Shown: positions 25,229 to 34,550, counted from the stretch's first letter. The stretch: 64,000 nucleotides of DNA from Pseudomonadota bacterium (GCA_020161615.1 JAIUPD010000002.1:248001-312000); one strand, 5' to 3'. The notes: generated by a model from the letters alone, not told the origin. A program made the numbers and translations.

Positions 25229-25548
25229 CGGAGGCTCCTGTCGTTTCAAAACTGCCAAAGCATTGTGCTTGTGAGCGCTAGATAGCTCTTTGCAGGTGCA
25301 GCGAGAAGACGGGGAACGCGCAATCCCGCCATGCAAGCCAAGCATGGCAAGCGGCATGGGGACACGCCCCGTGCGCGACGGATCGAGGGCGAATACGACC
25401 AATTTAGGGTCCTTTGCGAAGGATGCAACAAGATTGTGACCCCTGAGGCCGGCGAATCGCCTTTACGCTGGTCAATGTTCACTTTTCGTGCTAGTCAGCG
25501 GGGCAAGGCCGGGGCAACCGCGCCAGCAGGAACAGGCAGGGCTTCGCG
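25229..25548. other. 320-bp intergenic region between DUF1127 gene and ruvC
   Basis: It must hold the divergent promoters of the DUF1127 gene and ruvCA. I see a short hairpin at 25328-25348 (GCCATGC / GCATGGC) and an SOS-like GTTC-N7-GTGC near the ruvC side. Small open frames here lack ribosome-binding sites and family similarity, so I call no gene. Confidence 0.6.
25477..25491. promoter_or_regulatory. imperfect alphaproteobacterial LexA (SOS) box
   Basis: GTTCACTTTTCGTGC matches the GTTC-N7-GTTC consensus of alphaproteobacterial LexA except one base in the second half-site. It is 58 bp before ruvC, a gene often under SOS control. Confidence 0.4.
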
Positions 25549-26055
25549 ATGCGTGTGATGGGAATCGACCCCGGTTTGCGCAACCTCGGCTGGGGGGTGA
25601 TCGAGGTCGAGGGCAGCCGCCTCAGGCATGTCGCCAACGGGGTCCTGCATTCGGACGGCACGGCCGATCTGGCGACCCGGCTGCTGGGGCTTTATCGTCA
25701 GCTTACGGCGGTGGTCGCGGCGCAGCGTCCCGATTGCGCCGCGGTCGAACAGACCTTCGTCAACAAGGATGCCGTGGCGACGCTGAAGCTGGGCCATGCA
25801 AGGGCGGTGGCCCTGCTGGTGCCGGCACAGGCCGGGCTCACGGTCGGGGAATACGCGCCCAACGCGGTGAAGAAGGCGGTGGTCGGCGTCGGCAAGGCGG
25901 CCAAGGTGCAGGTCGACCATATGGTGCGGATGCAATTGCCGGGCGCGGTGATCGACGGCCCCGATGCCGCCGATGCGCTGGCGGTGGCCCTCTGCCACGC
26001 CTTCCACATGCAGAGCGCCGGGCGGTTGCAGGCAGCGCTGAGGGCGGCGGAATGA
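25549..26055 (+). CDS. ruvC: Holliday junction resolvase RuvC
   Basis: A 168-residue endonuclease that resolves Holliday junctions made mobile by RuvAB. Catalytic acids lie in [12 protein letters not shown] (Asp near 5), VEQTFVNKD (Glu near 67) and [15 protein letters not shown] (two Asp near 140). Full length. Overlaps ruvA by 4 bp. Confidence 0.96.
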   Translation: MRVMGIDPGLRNLGWGVIEVEGSRLRHVANGVLHSDGTADLATRLLGLYRQLTAVVAAQRPDCAAVEQTFVNKDAVATLKLGHARAVALLVPAQAGLTVGEYAPNAVKKAVVGVGKAAKVQVDHMVRMQLPGAVIDGPDAADALAVALCHAFHMQSAGRLQAALRAAE

Positions 26056-26726
26056 TCGGCAAACTCTCGGGTCGGATCGATTACAAGGGCAGTGACCACG
26101 TGCTGCTCGATGTGCGGGGCGTGGGCTATATCGTCCATGTTTCGGACCGCACGCGGATGGCACTGCCCGGGCCCGGCGGGATGGCCGCGCTTTATACCGA
26201 GTTGCTGGTGCGGGAGGATCTGTTGCAGCTCTTCGGTTTCCAGACCCTGGCCGAGAAGGAATGGCATCGGCTGTTGATGTCGGTGCAGGGGGTGGGCGCC
26301 AAGGCGGCGATGGCGATCCTCGGCACGCTGGGGCCCGAGGGCGTGGCGCGGGCGCTGGCCATCGGCGACGCGGGTGCGATCCGCAAGGCGCCGGGCGTCG
26401 GGCCGAAGCTTGCCAGCCGCGTGGTGATGGAACTGAAGGACAAGGCGCCCGCCGTCATGGCCATGGGCAGCGCCGCCCCGGACCTGGACGACGACGCGCC
26501 GCTGGTCGAGCCGGTGGCGGAGGCGCCCGCCGCCGCAGCCCCGAAACCCGCCAAACCTTCGGCCCGCCGTCAGGCGCAGCAGGCCCAGGCCGACGCGCTC
26601 TCGGCGCTGACCAACCTCGGCTATGCGCCCTCCGAAGCCGCGCAGGCCGTGGCCACCGCGGCAGAAGAGGAAAGCGAAACCCCCGCCCTGATCCGCGCCG
26701 CCCTGAAACTGCTGGCGCCGAAGTGA
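26052..26726 (+). CDS. ruvA: Holliday junction DNA helicase subunit RuvA
   Basis: A 224-residue junction-binding subunit. Domain I starts [20 protein letters not shown]; domain II has the helix-hairpin-helix pair [20 protein letters not shown] and [20 protein letters not shown] (about 75-125); an Ala/Pro-rich linker leads to domain III ([22 protein letters not shown]), which contacts RuvB. Start ATG at 26052 overlaps ruvC. Confidence 0.96.
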   Translation: MIGKLSGRIDYKGSDHVLLDVRGVGYIVHVSDRTRMALPGPGGMAALYTELLVREDLLQLFGFQTLAEKEWHRLLMSVQGVGAKAAMAILGTLGPEGVARALAIGDAGAIRKAPGVGPKLASRVVMELKDKAPAVMAMGSAAPDLDDDAPLVEPVAEAPAAAAPKPAKPSARRQAQQAQADALSALTNLGYAPSEAAQAVATAAEEESETPALIRAALKLLAPK

Positions 26727-26733
26727 TCTCGCG

Positions 26734-26759
26734 TCTTCATTCTGCTGAAAATACGCATG
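26734..26759. repeat. TTCATTCTGC..AAATAC intergenic motif
   Basis: CTTCATTCTGCTGAAAATAC between ruvA and ruvB resembles the ends of the 23107 and 23570 elements and the motif at 60590. Here the hairpin part is missing, so it may be a degenerate copy. Confidence 0.5.
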
Positions 26760-26784
26760 GACGCCGCCTGCCGTTCCGCGCGAC

Positions 26785-27825
26785 ATGAGTGATATGAGCA
26801 ATCCCGATCCCACCCTCCGCCCGGACCGTCAGCCCGAGGATACCGACCGCGCGCTTCGGCCGCAGATGCTGGACGAGTTCATTGGCCAGCACGAGGCGCG
26901 GGCCAACCTCAAGGTCTTCATCCAGTCGGCCAGGATGCGCGGCGAGGCGATGGACCATACGCTGTTCTACGGCCCGCCGGGTCTGGGCAAGACGACGCTG
27001 GCGCAGATCATGGCGCGGGAGTTGGGCGTGGGCTTCCGCATGACCTCGGGCCCGGTGCTGGCCAAGGCGGGGGATCTGGCGGCGATCCTGACCAATCTCG
27101 AGGCCCGCGACGTCCTCTTCATCGACGAGATCCATCGGCTGAACCCGGCGGTGGAGGAGGTTCTCTATCCGGCGATGGAGGATTTCCAGCTGGATCTGGT
27201 GATTGGCGAGGGGCCGGCGGCCCGCACCGTGCGGATCGAGTTGCAACCCTTCACGCTGGTCGGTGCCACCACGCGCCTGGGCCTGCTGACCACGCCGCTG
27301 AGGGACCGGTTCGGCATCCCGACCCGGCTGCAATTCTACACCGAGGCCGAGCTGTGCGAGATTGTCGCCCGGGGCGCGCGGCTTCTGGGTGTCGGTGCCG
27401 ATGAGGCGGGCGTGCGCGAGATTGCGCGCCGCGCGCGGGGCACGCCGCGGATCGCCGGGCGGCTGTTGCGCCGGGTGGTCGATTTCGCGCTGGTCGAGGG
27501 CGACGGCACGCTGCACAGGTGGTTGGCCGACGATGCCCTGACCCGGCTGGGGGTGGATCATCTGGGCCTGGACGGTGCCGACCGGCGCTATCTGCGGCTT
27601 CTGGCGGAGAGCTATGGCGGTGGTCCCGTGGGGGTGGAGACGATTGCCGCAGCGCTGAGCGAGAGCCGCGACGCCATCGAAGAGGTGATCGAGCCGTATC
27701 TGCTGCAACAGGGCCTGATCGCGCGGACGCCGCGCGGGCGGATGCTGACGCAGGCCAGTTGGCGGCATCTGGGCCTGACCCCGCCGCGCCCGGCCGGGCA
27801 GGCCGAACTCTTCGACCCGGAATGA
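26785..27825 (+). CDS. ruvB: Holliday junction branch migration ATPase RuvB
   Basis: A 346-residue AAA+ motor that drives branch migration with RuvA. Walker [10 protein letters not shown] near residue 58, Walker [12 protein letters not shown] near 112, sensor [20 protein letters not shown] near 158 (arginine finger in the last part), and the winged-helix DNA-binding end [18 protein letters not shown]. No good ribosome-binding site is visible before the ATG at 26785; an ATG at 26794 is an alternative. Confidence 0.96.
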   Translation: MSDMSNPDPTLRPDRQPEDTDRALRPQMLDEFIGQHEARANLKVFIQSARMRGEAMDHTLFYGPPGLGKTTLAQIMARELGVGFRMTSGPVLAKAGDLAAILTNLEARDVLFIDEIHRLNPAVEEVLYPAMEDFQLDLVIGEGPAARTVRIELQPFTLVGATTRLGLLTTPLRDRFGIPTRLQFYTEAELCEIVARGARLLGVGADEAGVREIARRARGTPRIAGRLLRRVVDFALVEGDGTLHRWLADDALTRLGVDHLGLDGADRRYLRLLAESYGGGPVGVETIAAALSESRDAIEEVIEPYLLQQGLIARTPRGRMLTQASWRHLGLTPPRPAGQAELFDPE

Positions 27826-28041
27826 TGGCGGTCACGATTTCGTGAGGCCGCGCCGGCGCCAGGCCCGGGGCCACCGATGCGCGACGTCTCGCAGATCGGT
27901 TGACGTCGCGTCGGGTGTCGGGATCGGACCGGTCCGGGCCGCGGGCAGCGCTGAAAGGCCGAACTGCCTGATCCTCAAGGACCTTTCCGGCCCGGGACCG
28001 GCGGTATACGGTGGGCGAAAATTCAGGGCTCCGGGGGGCTC

Positions 28042-28662
28042 ATGATTCTCGCAGATGCGCAGATTGCGCCCAGTACCCTGTCGGTAATCGTCGGCTATCT
28101 GGCCCAGTATACCCGGGTCTGCGCGATGCTGATCGACAGCGAGGGTCGCATTGTCGCGGTCAACCGCGCCGGCCTCGCGCTGATCGAGCAGGATGCGGCC
28201 GATATCTGCGGCAAGGACTGGTTGACGCTCTGCGCGGGCGAGGACCGCACCCGCGCGGCGGCCGCCATGACCGCCTGCTTCGAGGGCCACGCCACCTGTT
28301 TCGCCGCCCGCCTGATCGCCACGGGCAGGCAAGGCCCCTGGGAGGTCGAGGTGGTGCCCTGCGACTGGGCTGGCGGCGCTGTCTCGCGCGTTCTGCTGCT
28401 GTCGACGCCGGCGCAGGGCCCGTCCGAGGATGCCGAGGCGGCGATGAAGAGCCGCGACACCGCCGCCGCGCTGGCCCAGACGCTGCACACGATTGCCAAT
28501 CTCTCGACAGCGGCGATTTCGGCCGCGAATATCCTGCGCCGGGGCATCACGGCGGAACGGGCCGAGGCCCTCGCCCAGTCGCTGGAAGAGAGCGGCCAGG
28601 CCGCGGCCCGCGCGATGGGTGACCTCAAGGCGCTGATCGAGGCAGAGCCCCCGGCGGCCTGA
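28042..28662 (+). CDS. PAS-domain protein with a histidine-phosphotransfer-like helix pair
   Basis: A 206-residue cytoplasmic protein. Residues about 15-130 look like a PAS domain (VCAMLIDSEGRIVAVNRAGL, then GPWEVEVVPCDW). Residues about 145-200 form a two-helix region starting ALAQTLHTIANLSTAA, whose HTIAN has the His-x-x-x-Asn spacing of dimerisation/phosphotransfer helices. There is no ATPase domain. It is convergent with the bacteriophytochrome gene, whose stop adjoins its own. It may take part in that photoreceptor relay; this is inference from position and domain type. Confidence 0.65.
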   Translation: MILADAQIAPSTLSVIVGYLAQYTRVCAMLIDSEGRIVAVNRAGLALIEQDAADICGKDWLTLCAGEDRTRAAAAMTACFEGHATCFAARLIATGRQGPWEVEVVPCDWAGGAVSRVLLLSTPAQGPSEDAEAAMKSRDTAAALAQTLHTIANLSTAAISAANILRRGITAERAEALAQSLEESGQAAARAMGDLKALIEAEPPAA

Positions 28663-31230
28663 TCAGCCGCCGTCGCGCAGCCGGATCAGGGCCTTGGACA
28701 GCGTTTCGGCGGTATAGGGCTTTTGCACCACCGGCGCGGGCGGGAATTGCGCCAGCGCGTCCGACTGGCTGCCGTAGCCGCTGGCCAGCACGAAGGGGAT
28801 TTCCCGCGCGGCCAGGTATTTGGCGACCGGCAGGCTGGTTTCTGCCCCCAGATTGATGTCCAGGATCGCCAGCGACAGGTTGCTGGCATCGGCCACGCGG
28901 AAGGCCTCGGCCACCGATGAAGCGATATGCACCACCTCGGCCCCGAAGTCGCTGAGGATGTCCGAGGCATCCATGGCGATGATCAGATTGTCCTCGACCA
29001 CCAGCGCGACGCCCGAGAGCGCCAGTTTCCCCGCAGCTTCGGCCGGGGCGCTGCGGGTGTCGGGGGCGGGTCGCACGGCGCATTCCTTCACGTAGCGCTC
29101 GGGCAGCAGGAAATCCGCGTGCAGGCCGGTCAGGCGGAAATCGACCTCGGCCGCGCCTTCCAACTCGAAGGGGATCGACTTCTCGATGATCGTCGTGCCG
29201 AAGCCGCGCCGGCTGGGGGGCTGCACGGCCGGTCCGCCGCTTTCGGTCCAGGTAATGCGCACGAAGCCGTCGCCAAGGAAACGGGTCTGCACCTCGACCT
29301 GGCCGGCGGCGGTGGAGAGGGCGCCGTATTTGACCGAGTTGGTGACCAGTTCGTGAAAGACCAGCGCCATGGTGGCAAAAGCCTCGGGCGAGAGTTCGAT
29401 CTCGGCGCCGGACAGGATCAGCCGGCGTTCGTCGCCGCCCAGATAGGCGCGCAGCTCGGTCCTGAGCAGTTCGCGGAAGGCGACGGGCTTCCATTCCGTC
29501 TCGGTCAGCTGGTCGTGGGCCTGGGCCAGGGCATGGATCCGCCCGTCGATGGCGGCGGTGAATTCCTCGATCGAGCCCGAGGTCTTGCGCGATTGCTTCA
29601 CCAGCGAGCGGATCAGGCCCAGAATGTTGCGGACCCGGTGGTTCAGCTCCGCAATCAGCAATTCCTGCTGGTCCTGGGCGCGCTTGCGTTCGCTGTTCAC
29701 CTCGTCGGCCAGTTTCAGCACCACCTCCAGCAGGGTGACGCGGATCGCCTCGGCGGCGCGGAGTGCGGTCGGCGACCATTGCTCGGACCGGCTGCCGATC
29801 TCTTCCTTCCAGATCTCGAAACTCTTGCGGGGGGTGAGCCGCGCGCCATAGGTCCCGACCTCGACGGGCTTGTGCGGATTGCCGGCCCAGGCGACCTGCC
29901 GCACGGCCTCGGTCCTGAAAAGGACGATATAGTCGCGCGGCTTGCGCGAGATCGGGATGGCCAGAATCCCGGCGCAGCAATCGATCACATGCGCCATCGA
30001 GGGCAGGCGGGCGACCAGATGGTCGGTCGCATAGACCCGCGACACCGCCGAGGTGTTGAGGAATCGCGCGATGGTCTGGAAGTCCTGCAGCGTCGGCGTC
30101 TTGCCCTGGGTGACGTATTTGCCGTCGGAATAGAGCGCGATGCCGTCGAAGCGGATGACCTTGGCGACCTCGCGCACGATCCCCTGAAAGCCGTGCTCCA
30201 GATCCTCGTTCGAGCTGAGCTGCATCATCAGCCGGTCGTGCAGCTTCTGCGCCCGCCCCGCCGTTTCGCTGACGGCCCGGGCCTCGCGTCGCTCCAGTTC
30301 ATAGGCGTAGAATTGCGCCAGCAGCTCGATGGCGGTGCGGCGTTCGTAATCGACATAGAGCGGTTCGCGGTGATGGCAGGCGAAAAGGCCCCAAAGCTCG
30401 CCCCGGATGACGATGGAGACCGACATCGAGGCCCGCACCTTCATGTTGCGCAGGTATTCCAGGTGGATGGGCGAGACAGCCCGGGTCACGGCCAGCGACA
30501 GGTCCAGCGGCTGCCCCTCGGGGCTGTATTGCGGCACGATGGGCGAGACGGGATCGTCCACGTCCGAAATCAGCCGCAACAGGCTGCGCTTGTAGAGGTC
30601 GCGCGCCTGCCGGGGAATATCGGAGGAGGGGAAATGCATCCCCAGATAGGTCTCGGTATCCTGGCTGTCCTTGGCTTCGGCGATGACGCTGCCGTCGCCC
30701 TCGGGGCCGAATTGATAGACCATCACCCGGTCGAATCCGGCGAGGCTGCGCAATTGTTCGGCCGCGGTCTGCGACACGCCGAGGATGTCCTTCTCGACTC
30801 CGATACGGCGCATCATCGGGGTGACGATGGCCATTTCGTCATGGTCGGTGCCGCGCGACTTGGCCTCGAATTCGAAGATGAAGCTCAGGTTCGATTGATG
30901 CGCGCTGATGTCGAAAAGCCGCCCGTCGCGGAAGACGTCGAACCCGAAGAGCCGCCCCATCGCGTTCTCGTTGCTGGACCCGCCCAGGCGTTCGCGTAGT
31001 TTGGCGACGCTGGCGGCGGGCAGGAAATCGCCCAGCGGACAGCCGATCAGCGAGGCGGCCGGGATGCCCAGAACGTGTTCGCAGTTTTCCGAGGCGTGCT
31101 GGACGATCCAGTCGGCCGAGACGGCAAGCAGCGCCCCGAAGGATTGCACATTGCCCAGGATGTGGATCGGCTCGCGGTCGCAATTCGTCAGATCGACGGG
31201 CGTGTCGGTCGAAATGAAAGGGTCGTTCAT
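28663..31230 (-). CDS. bphP: bacteriophytochrome, hybrid HWE-type histidine kinase with receiver
   Basis: An 855-residue red/far-red light sensor. Order: PAS (about 20-125) with the biliverdin-attachment Cys17 in TNCDREPIHI; GAF (about 140-310) with PSSDIP at 201-206 (Asp204), His256 in SPIHLEYL and the ACHH pair at 284-287; PHY (about 320-510) with tongue motif PRKSFE at 467-472; HisKA_2/HWE kinase (about 520-715) with His531 in ELNHRVRN, an N-box HELVTNS at 626-632; receiver domain (740-855) with phospho-acceptor Asp791 and Lys837. All chromophore-pocket and kinase residues I could check are present. The start overlaps bphO (ATGA), so pigment and apoprotein are made together. Confidence 0.95.
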   Translation of the reverse strand: MNDPFISTDTPVDLTNCDREPIHILGNVQSFGALLAVSADWIVQHASENCEHVLGIPAASLIGCPLGDFLPAASVAKLRERLGGSSNENAMGRLFGFDVFRDGRLFDISAHQSNLSFIFEFEAKSRGTDHDEMAIVTPMMRRIGVEKDILGVSQTAAEQLRSLAGFDRVMVYQFGPEGDGSVIAEAKDSQDTETYLGMHFPSSDIPRQARDLYKRSLLRLISDVDDPVSPIVPQYSPEGQPLDLSLAVTRAVSPIHLEYLRNMKVRASMSVSIVIRGELWGLFACHHREPLYVDYERRTAIELLAQFYAYELERREARAVSETAGRAQKLHDRLMMQLSSNEDLEHGFQGIVREVAKVIRFDGIALYSDGKYVTQGKTPTLQDFQTIARFLNTSAVSRVYATDHLVARLPSMAHVIDCCAGILAIPISRKPRDYIVLFRTEAVRQVAWAGNPHKPVEVGTYGARLTPRKSFEIWKEEIGSRSEQWSPTALRAAEAIRVTLLEVVLKLADEVNSERKRAQDQQELLIAELNHRVRNILGLIRSLVKQSRKTSGSIEEFTAAIDGRIHALAQAHDQLTETEWKPVAFRELLRTELRAYLGGDERRLILSGAEIELSPEAFATMALVFHELVTNSVKYGALSTAAGQVEVQTRFLGDGFVRITWTESGGPAVQPPSRRGFGTTIIEKSIPFELEGAAEVDFRLTGLHADFLLPERYVKECAVRPAPDTRSAPAEAAGKLALSGVALVVEDNLIIAMDASDILSDFGAEVVHIASSVAEAFRVADASNLSLAILDINLGAETSLPVAKYLAAREIPFVLASGYGSQSDALAQFPPAPVVQKPYTAETLSKALIRLRDGG

Positions 31231-31742
31231 GGAATCCGTTCTGCGGCGGGCGTGACAAGGGCAAGGGCTTCGTCGTGGAAGATGCCGAAGACACGGCAGG
31301 AATCGGCAACGAGGCGTTCGGCGGCTTCGGTCCCGGGCGCGCAGCGGCCGATACGGCCGACAAAGGCGCCCCAGGCGGCGGTATCGGGCGCCAGTGCCAG
31401 CGCCCCCGTGCGCTGCGCGGGGGCCAGCCCCTGTCTGAGCAGCGTCAGCCCCATCTGTGAGCCCAGCATCACATAGGCGGCCGCATCGGCTTCGAGGGGC
31501 GCGTCTTGTTGCGGCGGGTTGTCTGCGGGAAAATCGGGGCCCAGCGCCTCGATCATCCGCGCCATGAGCGGCGTGGCCTCGGCCGCGCGCCACTGGCAGG
31601 CACGTCCGACGCGCAGCGTGGCGCGATAGAGGAGGCGCGAATAGACCGCGCGCGGGCCGGGTTCGCGCAGGTCGAGCTGCGCGATCTGCGCATCCAGTTG
31701 CGTATGGGCCTGGCTGGTTTCGCGACGCAACAGCACCCGCAA
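31227..31742 (-). CDS. bphO: biliverdin-producing heme oxygenase
   Basis: A BphO/HemO-type heme oxygenase that cleaves haem to biliverdin, the phytochrome chromophore. Similarity starts at LRVLLRRETSQAHTQLD, where the His of QAH is the proximal haem ligand; RLLYRATLRVGRACQW and AYVMLGSQMGL, with its Gly-rich distal helix, follow. No ATG fits. TTG at 31742 gives 171 residues and matches the family N-terminus; a GTG at 31892 behind GGCGGA would add 50 residues with no similarity. First gene of bphO-bphP. Confidence 0.85.
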   Translation of the reverse strand: MRVLLRRETSQAHTQLDAQIAQLDLREPGPRAVYSRLLYRATLRVGRACQWRAAEATPLMARMIEALGPDFPADNPPQQDAPLEADAAAYVMLGSQMGLTLLRQGLAPAQRTGALALAPDTAAWGAFVGRIGRCAPGTEAAERLVADSCRVFGIFHDEALALVTPAAERIP

Positions 31743-31940
31743 GGAAGTCGCCCCGGCGGTCGGGTCGTTAGTCGGTGGGTGCAACGATGGGCCACTCTCT
31801 GTCGATCGCCCTCCCCGATGGAGGGCATCTTGCGACAACGCCGCTGGGTTCCGAAGGTTCCCGCACTGCAAAAAGAATCTTCGGGCCGCCACCGATCCGC
31901 CCGGCCATCGCGCCGTGGGTCGCAGCCCGGTATCCCCGCT

Positions 31941-32333
31941 TCAGACCGCTGCCTGTTTGAAGGTCCCGATGGCATGGGCCACCGGGGTTCCGTCCTCGGC
32001 CCGGGCGGTTGCCTCGACAAAGACGGTCTTGTGCCCGCCGCCTGTCACGCGCCCCGTGGCGCTGATCCGGCCCTGTGGCGCGGGGGCGAGGAAATTCACC
32101 GTGAGGCTGAGGGTCGAGAAGGGCAGGCGCCCCCCATCGCCCCGCAGATGGCTGGCCGTCGCGCCCATGGCCGTATCCAGCAGCGTCGCGATCAGCCCGC
32201 CGTGCAGGTTGCCCTGCCGGTTGGTGTGATCCTCGGTCACCGTCATGCTGACCGTCGCCCCCTCAGGGGCGAGGTCGATGGTATAGCCCAACAGACGCGC
32301 GGTGCCGGTGACACCATGGGCGCGCGCGTCCAT
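31941..32333 (-). CDS. PaaI-family hotdog-fold thioesterase
   Basis: A 130-residue acyl-CoA thioesterase-like protein with the hotdog signature NRQGNLHGGLIATLLDTAMG (about 38-57) containing the HGG motif and the downstream Asp, followed by SLTVNFLAPAPQGRISATGR. Last gene of the beta-oxidation operon; it overlaps the acyl-CoA dehydrogenase stop by one base. It may release CoA from dead-end intermediates. Substrate unknown. Confidence 0.85.
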   Translation of the reverse strand: MDARAHGVTGTARLLGYTIDLAPEGATVSMTVTEDHTNRQGNLHGGLIATLLDTAMGATASHLRGDGGRLPFSTLSLTVNFLAPAPQGRISATGRVTGGGHKTVFVEATARAEDGTPVAHAIGTFKQAAV

Positions 32334-33346
32334 CAGGCAGAGAGCCGCATGAAGCGGGCGAGGTGCCAGTCCTCGTCGCCGAAGCGGTGATCGACGGCGA
32401 CCAGCCGGCGGGCCACGTCCGAGAGCGCGTATTCCTCGGTCATGGCGATGCCGCCATGCATCTGGATCGCTTCCTCGGCCACCAGGCGGGCGACGCGGCC
32501 GATCAGGTTCTTCGCCGCGCTGACATGGCGGTCGCGGGTCGGCGCGGGGGCCGAGAGGTGCCCCGCCAGGTTGATCAGCGCCGAGCGCGCCATCTCGATC
32601 TCGATGGCGACATCGGCCATGCGGTGCTGCAGCGCCTGGAACTTGCCGATCGGCACGCCGAATTGCTTGCGGGTACGCAGGTAATCCAGCGTCATCGCCT
32701 TCGCCGTCTCCATCGCCCCCAGCGCATCGGCGCAGACGGCGAGCGTTGCGGCGGCGACGCGCGTCTCCAGCGTGGTGGCATCGCCGAGGCGTTCGGCCGG
32801 GGCGCGGTCGAAGGTGATCTCGCTGATCGTGCCGCCAATCAGCGCGGGGGTGGTGTGCAGCGCCACGCCCTGTGCCTTGGGATCGACCAGGAAGAGCGCG
32901 GTGTTGCCACCGTCGAGCGCCGAGACGACCAGCAGATCGGCGCCCTCGGCATTGGTGGCAAGGCTCTTGCGGCCCGACAGATGCCCGTCATGCGCCGAGG
33001 CCGAGACCGGTCCCAGATCGTAGCGCATCCCCGGTTCGGCATGGGCGAGCGCGACCTTCATCTCCCCGCCGATGATCCGTTCCACCAGATCGGTCTGGCC
33101 GCAATCGGCCAGCAGACCGCCCGCAAGCCCGGCCTCCAGCACCGGCGCCTCTGACCCGGCGCGGCCGAGTTCCTCGAACACAACGGCGATGTCGAAGCCC
33201 TGGCCGCCGAAGCCGCCCTCGTCCTCGGTGAAAAGGGCGCCCAGCACCCCCAGCTCGGCCAGCGCCGCCCAATCCGCCCCGCGCTCCAGCGAGCGGCGCA
33301 GGGAATCGGCCAGCATCCGGCGTTCTTCGGTATGGTTGAAATCCAT
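32333..33346 (-). CDS. acyl-CoA dehydrogenase, PimD-like small subunit
   Basis: A 337-residue acyl-CoA dehydrogenase homologue that aligns with the pimeloyl-CoA dehydrogenase small subunit: MDFNHTEERRMLADSLRRSL, YLRTRKQFGVPIGKFQALQH near residue 225, and IQMHGGIAMTEEYALSDVARR near residue 299. It is shorter than the usual 370-380 residues, mainly in the N-terminal and middle regions. It follows the large-subunit gene by 2 bp and probably forms a hetero-oligomer with it. Electrons would go to EtfAB. Confidence 0.87.
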   Translation of the reverse strand: MDFNHTEERRMLADSLRRSLERGADWAALAELGVLGALFTEDEGGFGGQGFDIAVVFEELGRAGSEAPVLEAGLAGGLLADCGQTDLVERIIGGEMKVALAHAEPGMRYDLGPVSASAHDGHLSGRKSLATNAEGADLLVVSALDGGNTALFLVDPKAQGVALHTTPALIGGTISEITFDRAPAERLGDATTLETRVAAATLAVCADALGAMETAKAMTLDYLRTRKQFGVPIGKFQALQHRMADVAIEIEMARSALINLAGHLSAPAPTRDRHVSAAKNLIGRVARLVAEEAIQMHGGIAMTEEYALSDVARRLVAVDHRFGDEDWHLARFMRLSA

Positions 33347-33348
33347 GG

Positions 33349-34539
33349 TCAGAGCCCCAGAATGGCTTTGGTGATGATGCCGCGCTGCACCTCGTTCGAC
33401 CCGCCATAGATCGAGATCTTGCGGTTGTTGAGATACACGTTCGACGCCTTGGCCGCGTATTCCGGCCCCGGATGATAGAGGTTGCCCTCCATCTGTTCGG
33501 AGACGAAGGGCATGGCCCAGGGACCGACGGCGCGCCGGGCCAGATCGTTGATCTGCTGGCGCATGATCGAACCCTTGATCTTCAGCATCGAGCTTTCGGC
33601 GCCGGGCGCCTTGCCGGCATCCGCCCCCGCCACGGTGCGCAGGTTGAAGGTGGCCATGGCCATCAGCTCGATCTCGAACCGGGCGAGGCGCGCGGCGAAG
33701 AGCGGATCCTCGATCAGCGGGCGGCCGTGCTGCATCTCGCTGTGCGCGATGCGCTTCAGCGCTTGAAGCCCGGCATTGGTGAAGCCGACCCCGGCGATGC
33801 CGGTGCGTTCATGGGTCAGCAGGTATTTGGCATAGGTCCAGCCCTCGTTCTCCTTGCCGACCAGGTTTCCGACCGGGACCTTCACATCGGTGAACCAGAC
33901 CTCGTTCACCTCATGCTCGCCGTCGATCAGGATGATCGGCCGCACCTCGATGCCGGGCGTGTCCATGTCGATCAGCAGGAAGCTGATCCCCTCCTGAGGC
34001 TTGCCCTCGGTCCCGGTGCGGACCAGACAGAAGATCTTGTTGGCGTATTGGCCCAGCGTGGTCCAGGTCTTCTGCCCGTTGACGATATAATGATCGCCCT
34101 CGCGCACCGCGCGGGTCTTGAGCGAGGCCAGATCCGAGCCTGCGCCCGGTTCGGAATAGCCCTGGCACCACCAATCCTCGCCGCTGAGGATGCGGGGCAG
34201 GTAATACTCCTGCTGTTCCTTCGAGCCGAAGGCCTGCAACACCGGCGCCAGCATCGCCACGCCGAAGGGGACGATGCGTGGCGCATGGGCCAGCGCGCAT
34301 TCCTCCTCGAAGATGTGTTTCTGCACGGCCGACCATTCCTGACCGCCGAACTTCTTCGGCCAGGGACCGGACAGATAGCCTTGTTCGGCCAGCCGCAGGT
34401 GCCACAGGTCGTATTCCGCCTTGCTCAGATGCGTGGCCGAGGCGACCTTTTCGGCGATCTCGGGCGGGAGCTTTGCCTTGAGGAAGGCGCGCACCTCCTC
34501 GCGGAAGGTCATTTCCTCGGCGGTATAGTTCAGGTCCAT
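33349..34539 (-). CDS. acyl-CoA dehydrogenase, PimC-like large subunit
   Basis: A 396-residue acyl-CoA dehydrogenase resembling the pimeloyl-CoA dehydrogenase large subunit. FAD-binding segments: WWCQGYSEPGAGSDLASLKT near residue 125 and TWTTLGQYANKIFCLV near 160; the C-terminal block is ISIYGGSNEVQRGIITKAI, with Gly-Gly where many family members carry the YEG catalytic Glu, so the base must lie elsewhere or in the partner subunit. ATG at 34539 with GGAGGAAG upstream. Confidence 0.88.
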   Translation of the reverse strand: MDLNYTAEEMTFREEVRAFLKAKLPPEIAEKVASATHLSKAEYDLWHLRLAEQGYLSGPWPKKFGGQEWSAVQKHIFEEECALAHAPRIVPFGVAMLAPVLQAFGSKEQQEYYLPRILSGEDWWCQGYSEPGAGSDLASLKTRAVREGDHYIVNGQKTWTTLGQYANKIFCLVRTGTEGKPQEGISFLLIDMDTPGIEVRPIILIDGEHEVNEVWFTDVKVPVGNLVGKENEGWTYAKYLLTHERTGIAGVGFTNAGLQALKRIAHSEMQHGRPLIEDPLFAARLARFEIELMAMATFNLRTVAGADAGKAPGAESSMLKIKGSIMRQQINDLARRAVGPWAMPFVSEQMEGNLYHPGPEYAAKASNVYLNNRKISIYGGSNEVQRGIITKAILGL

Positions 34540-34550
34540 GTCTTCCTCCC

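Noticed and set aside
25331..25558. 75-codon frame with CEGCNK segment before ruvC
   Set aside because: No ribosome-binding site or family similarity; it runs into ruvC and overlaps the SOS-like box.
28927..30999. 690-codon plus-strand open frame
   Set aside because: Antisense to bphP; low-complexity composition only.
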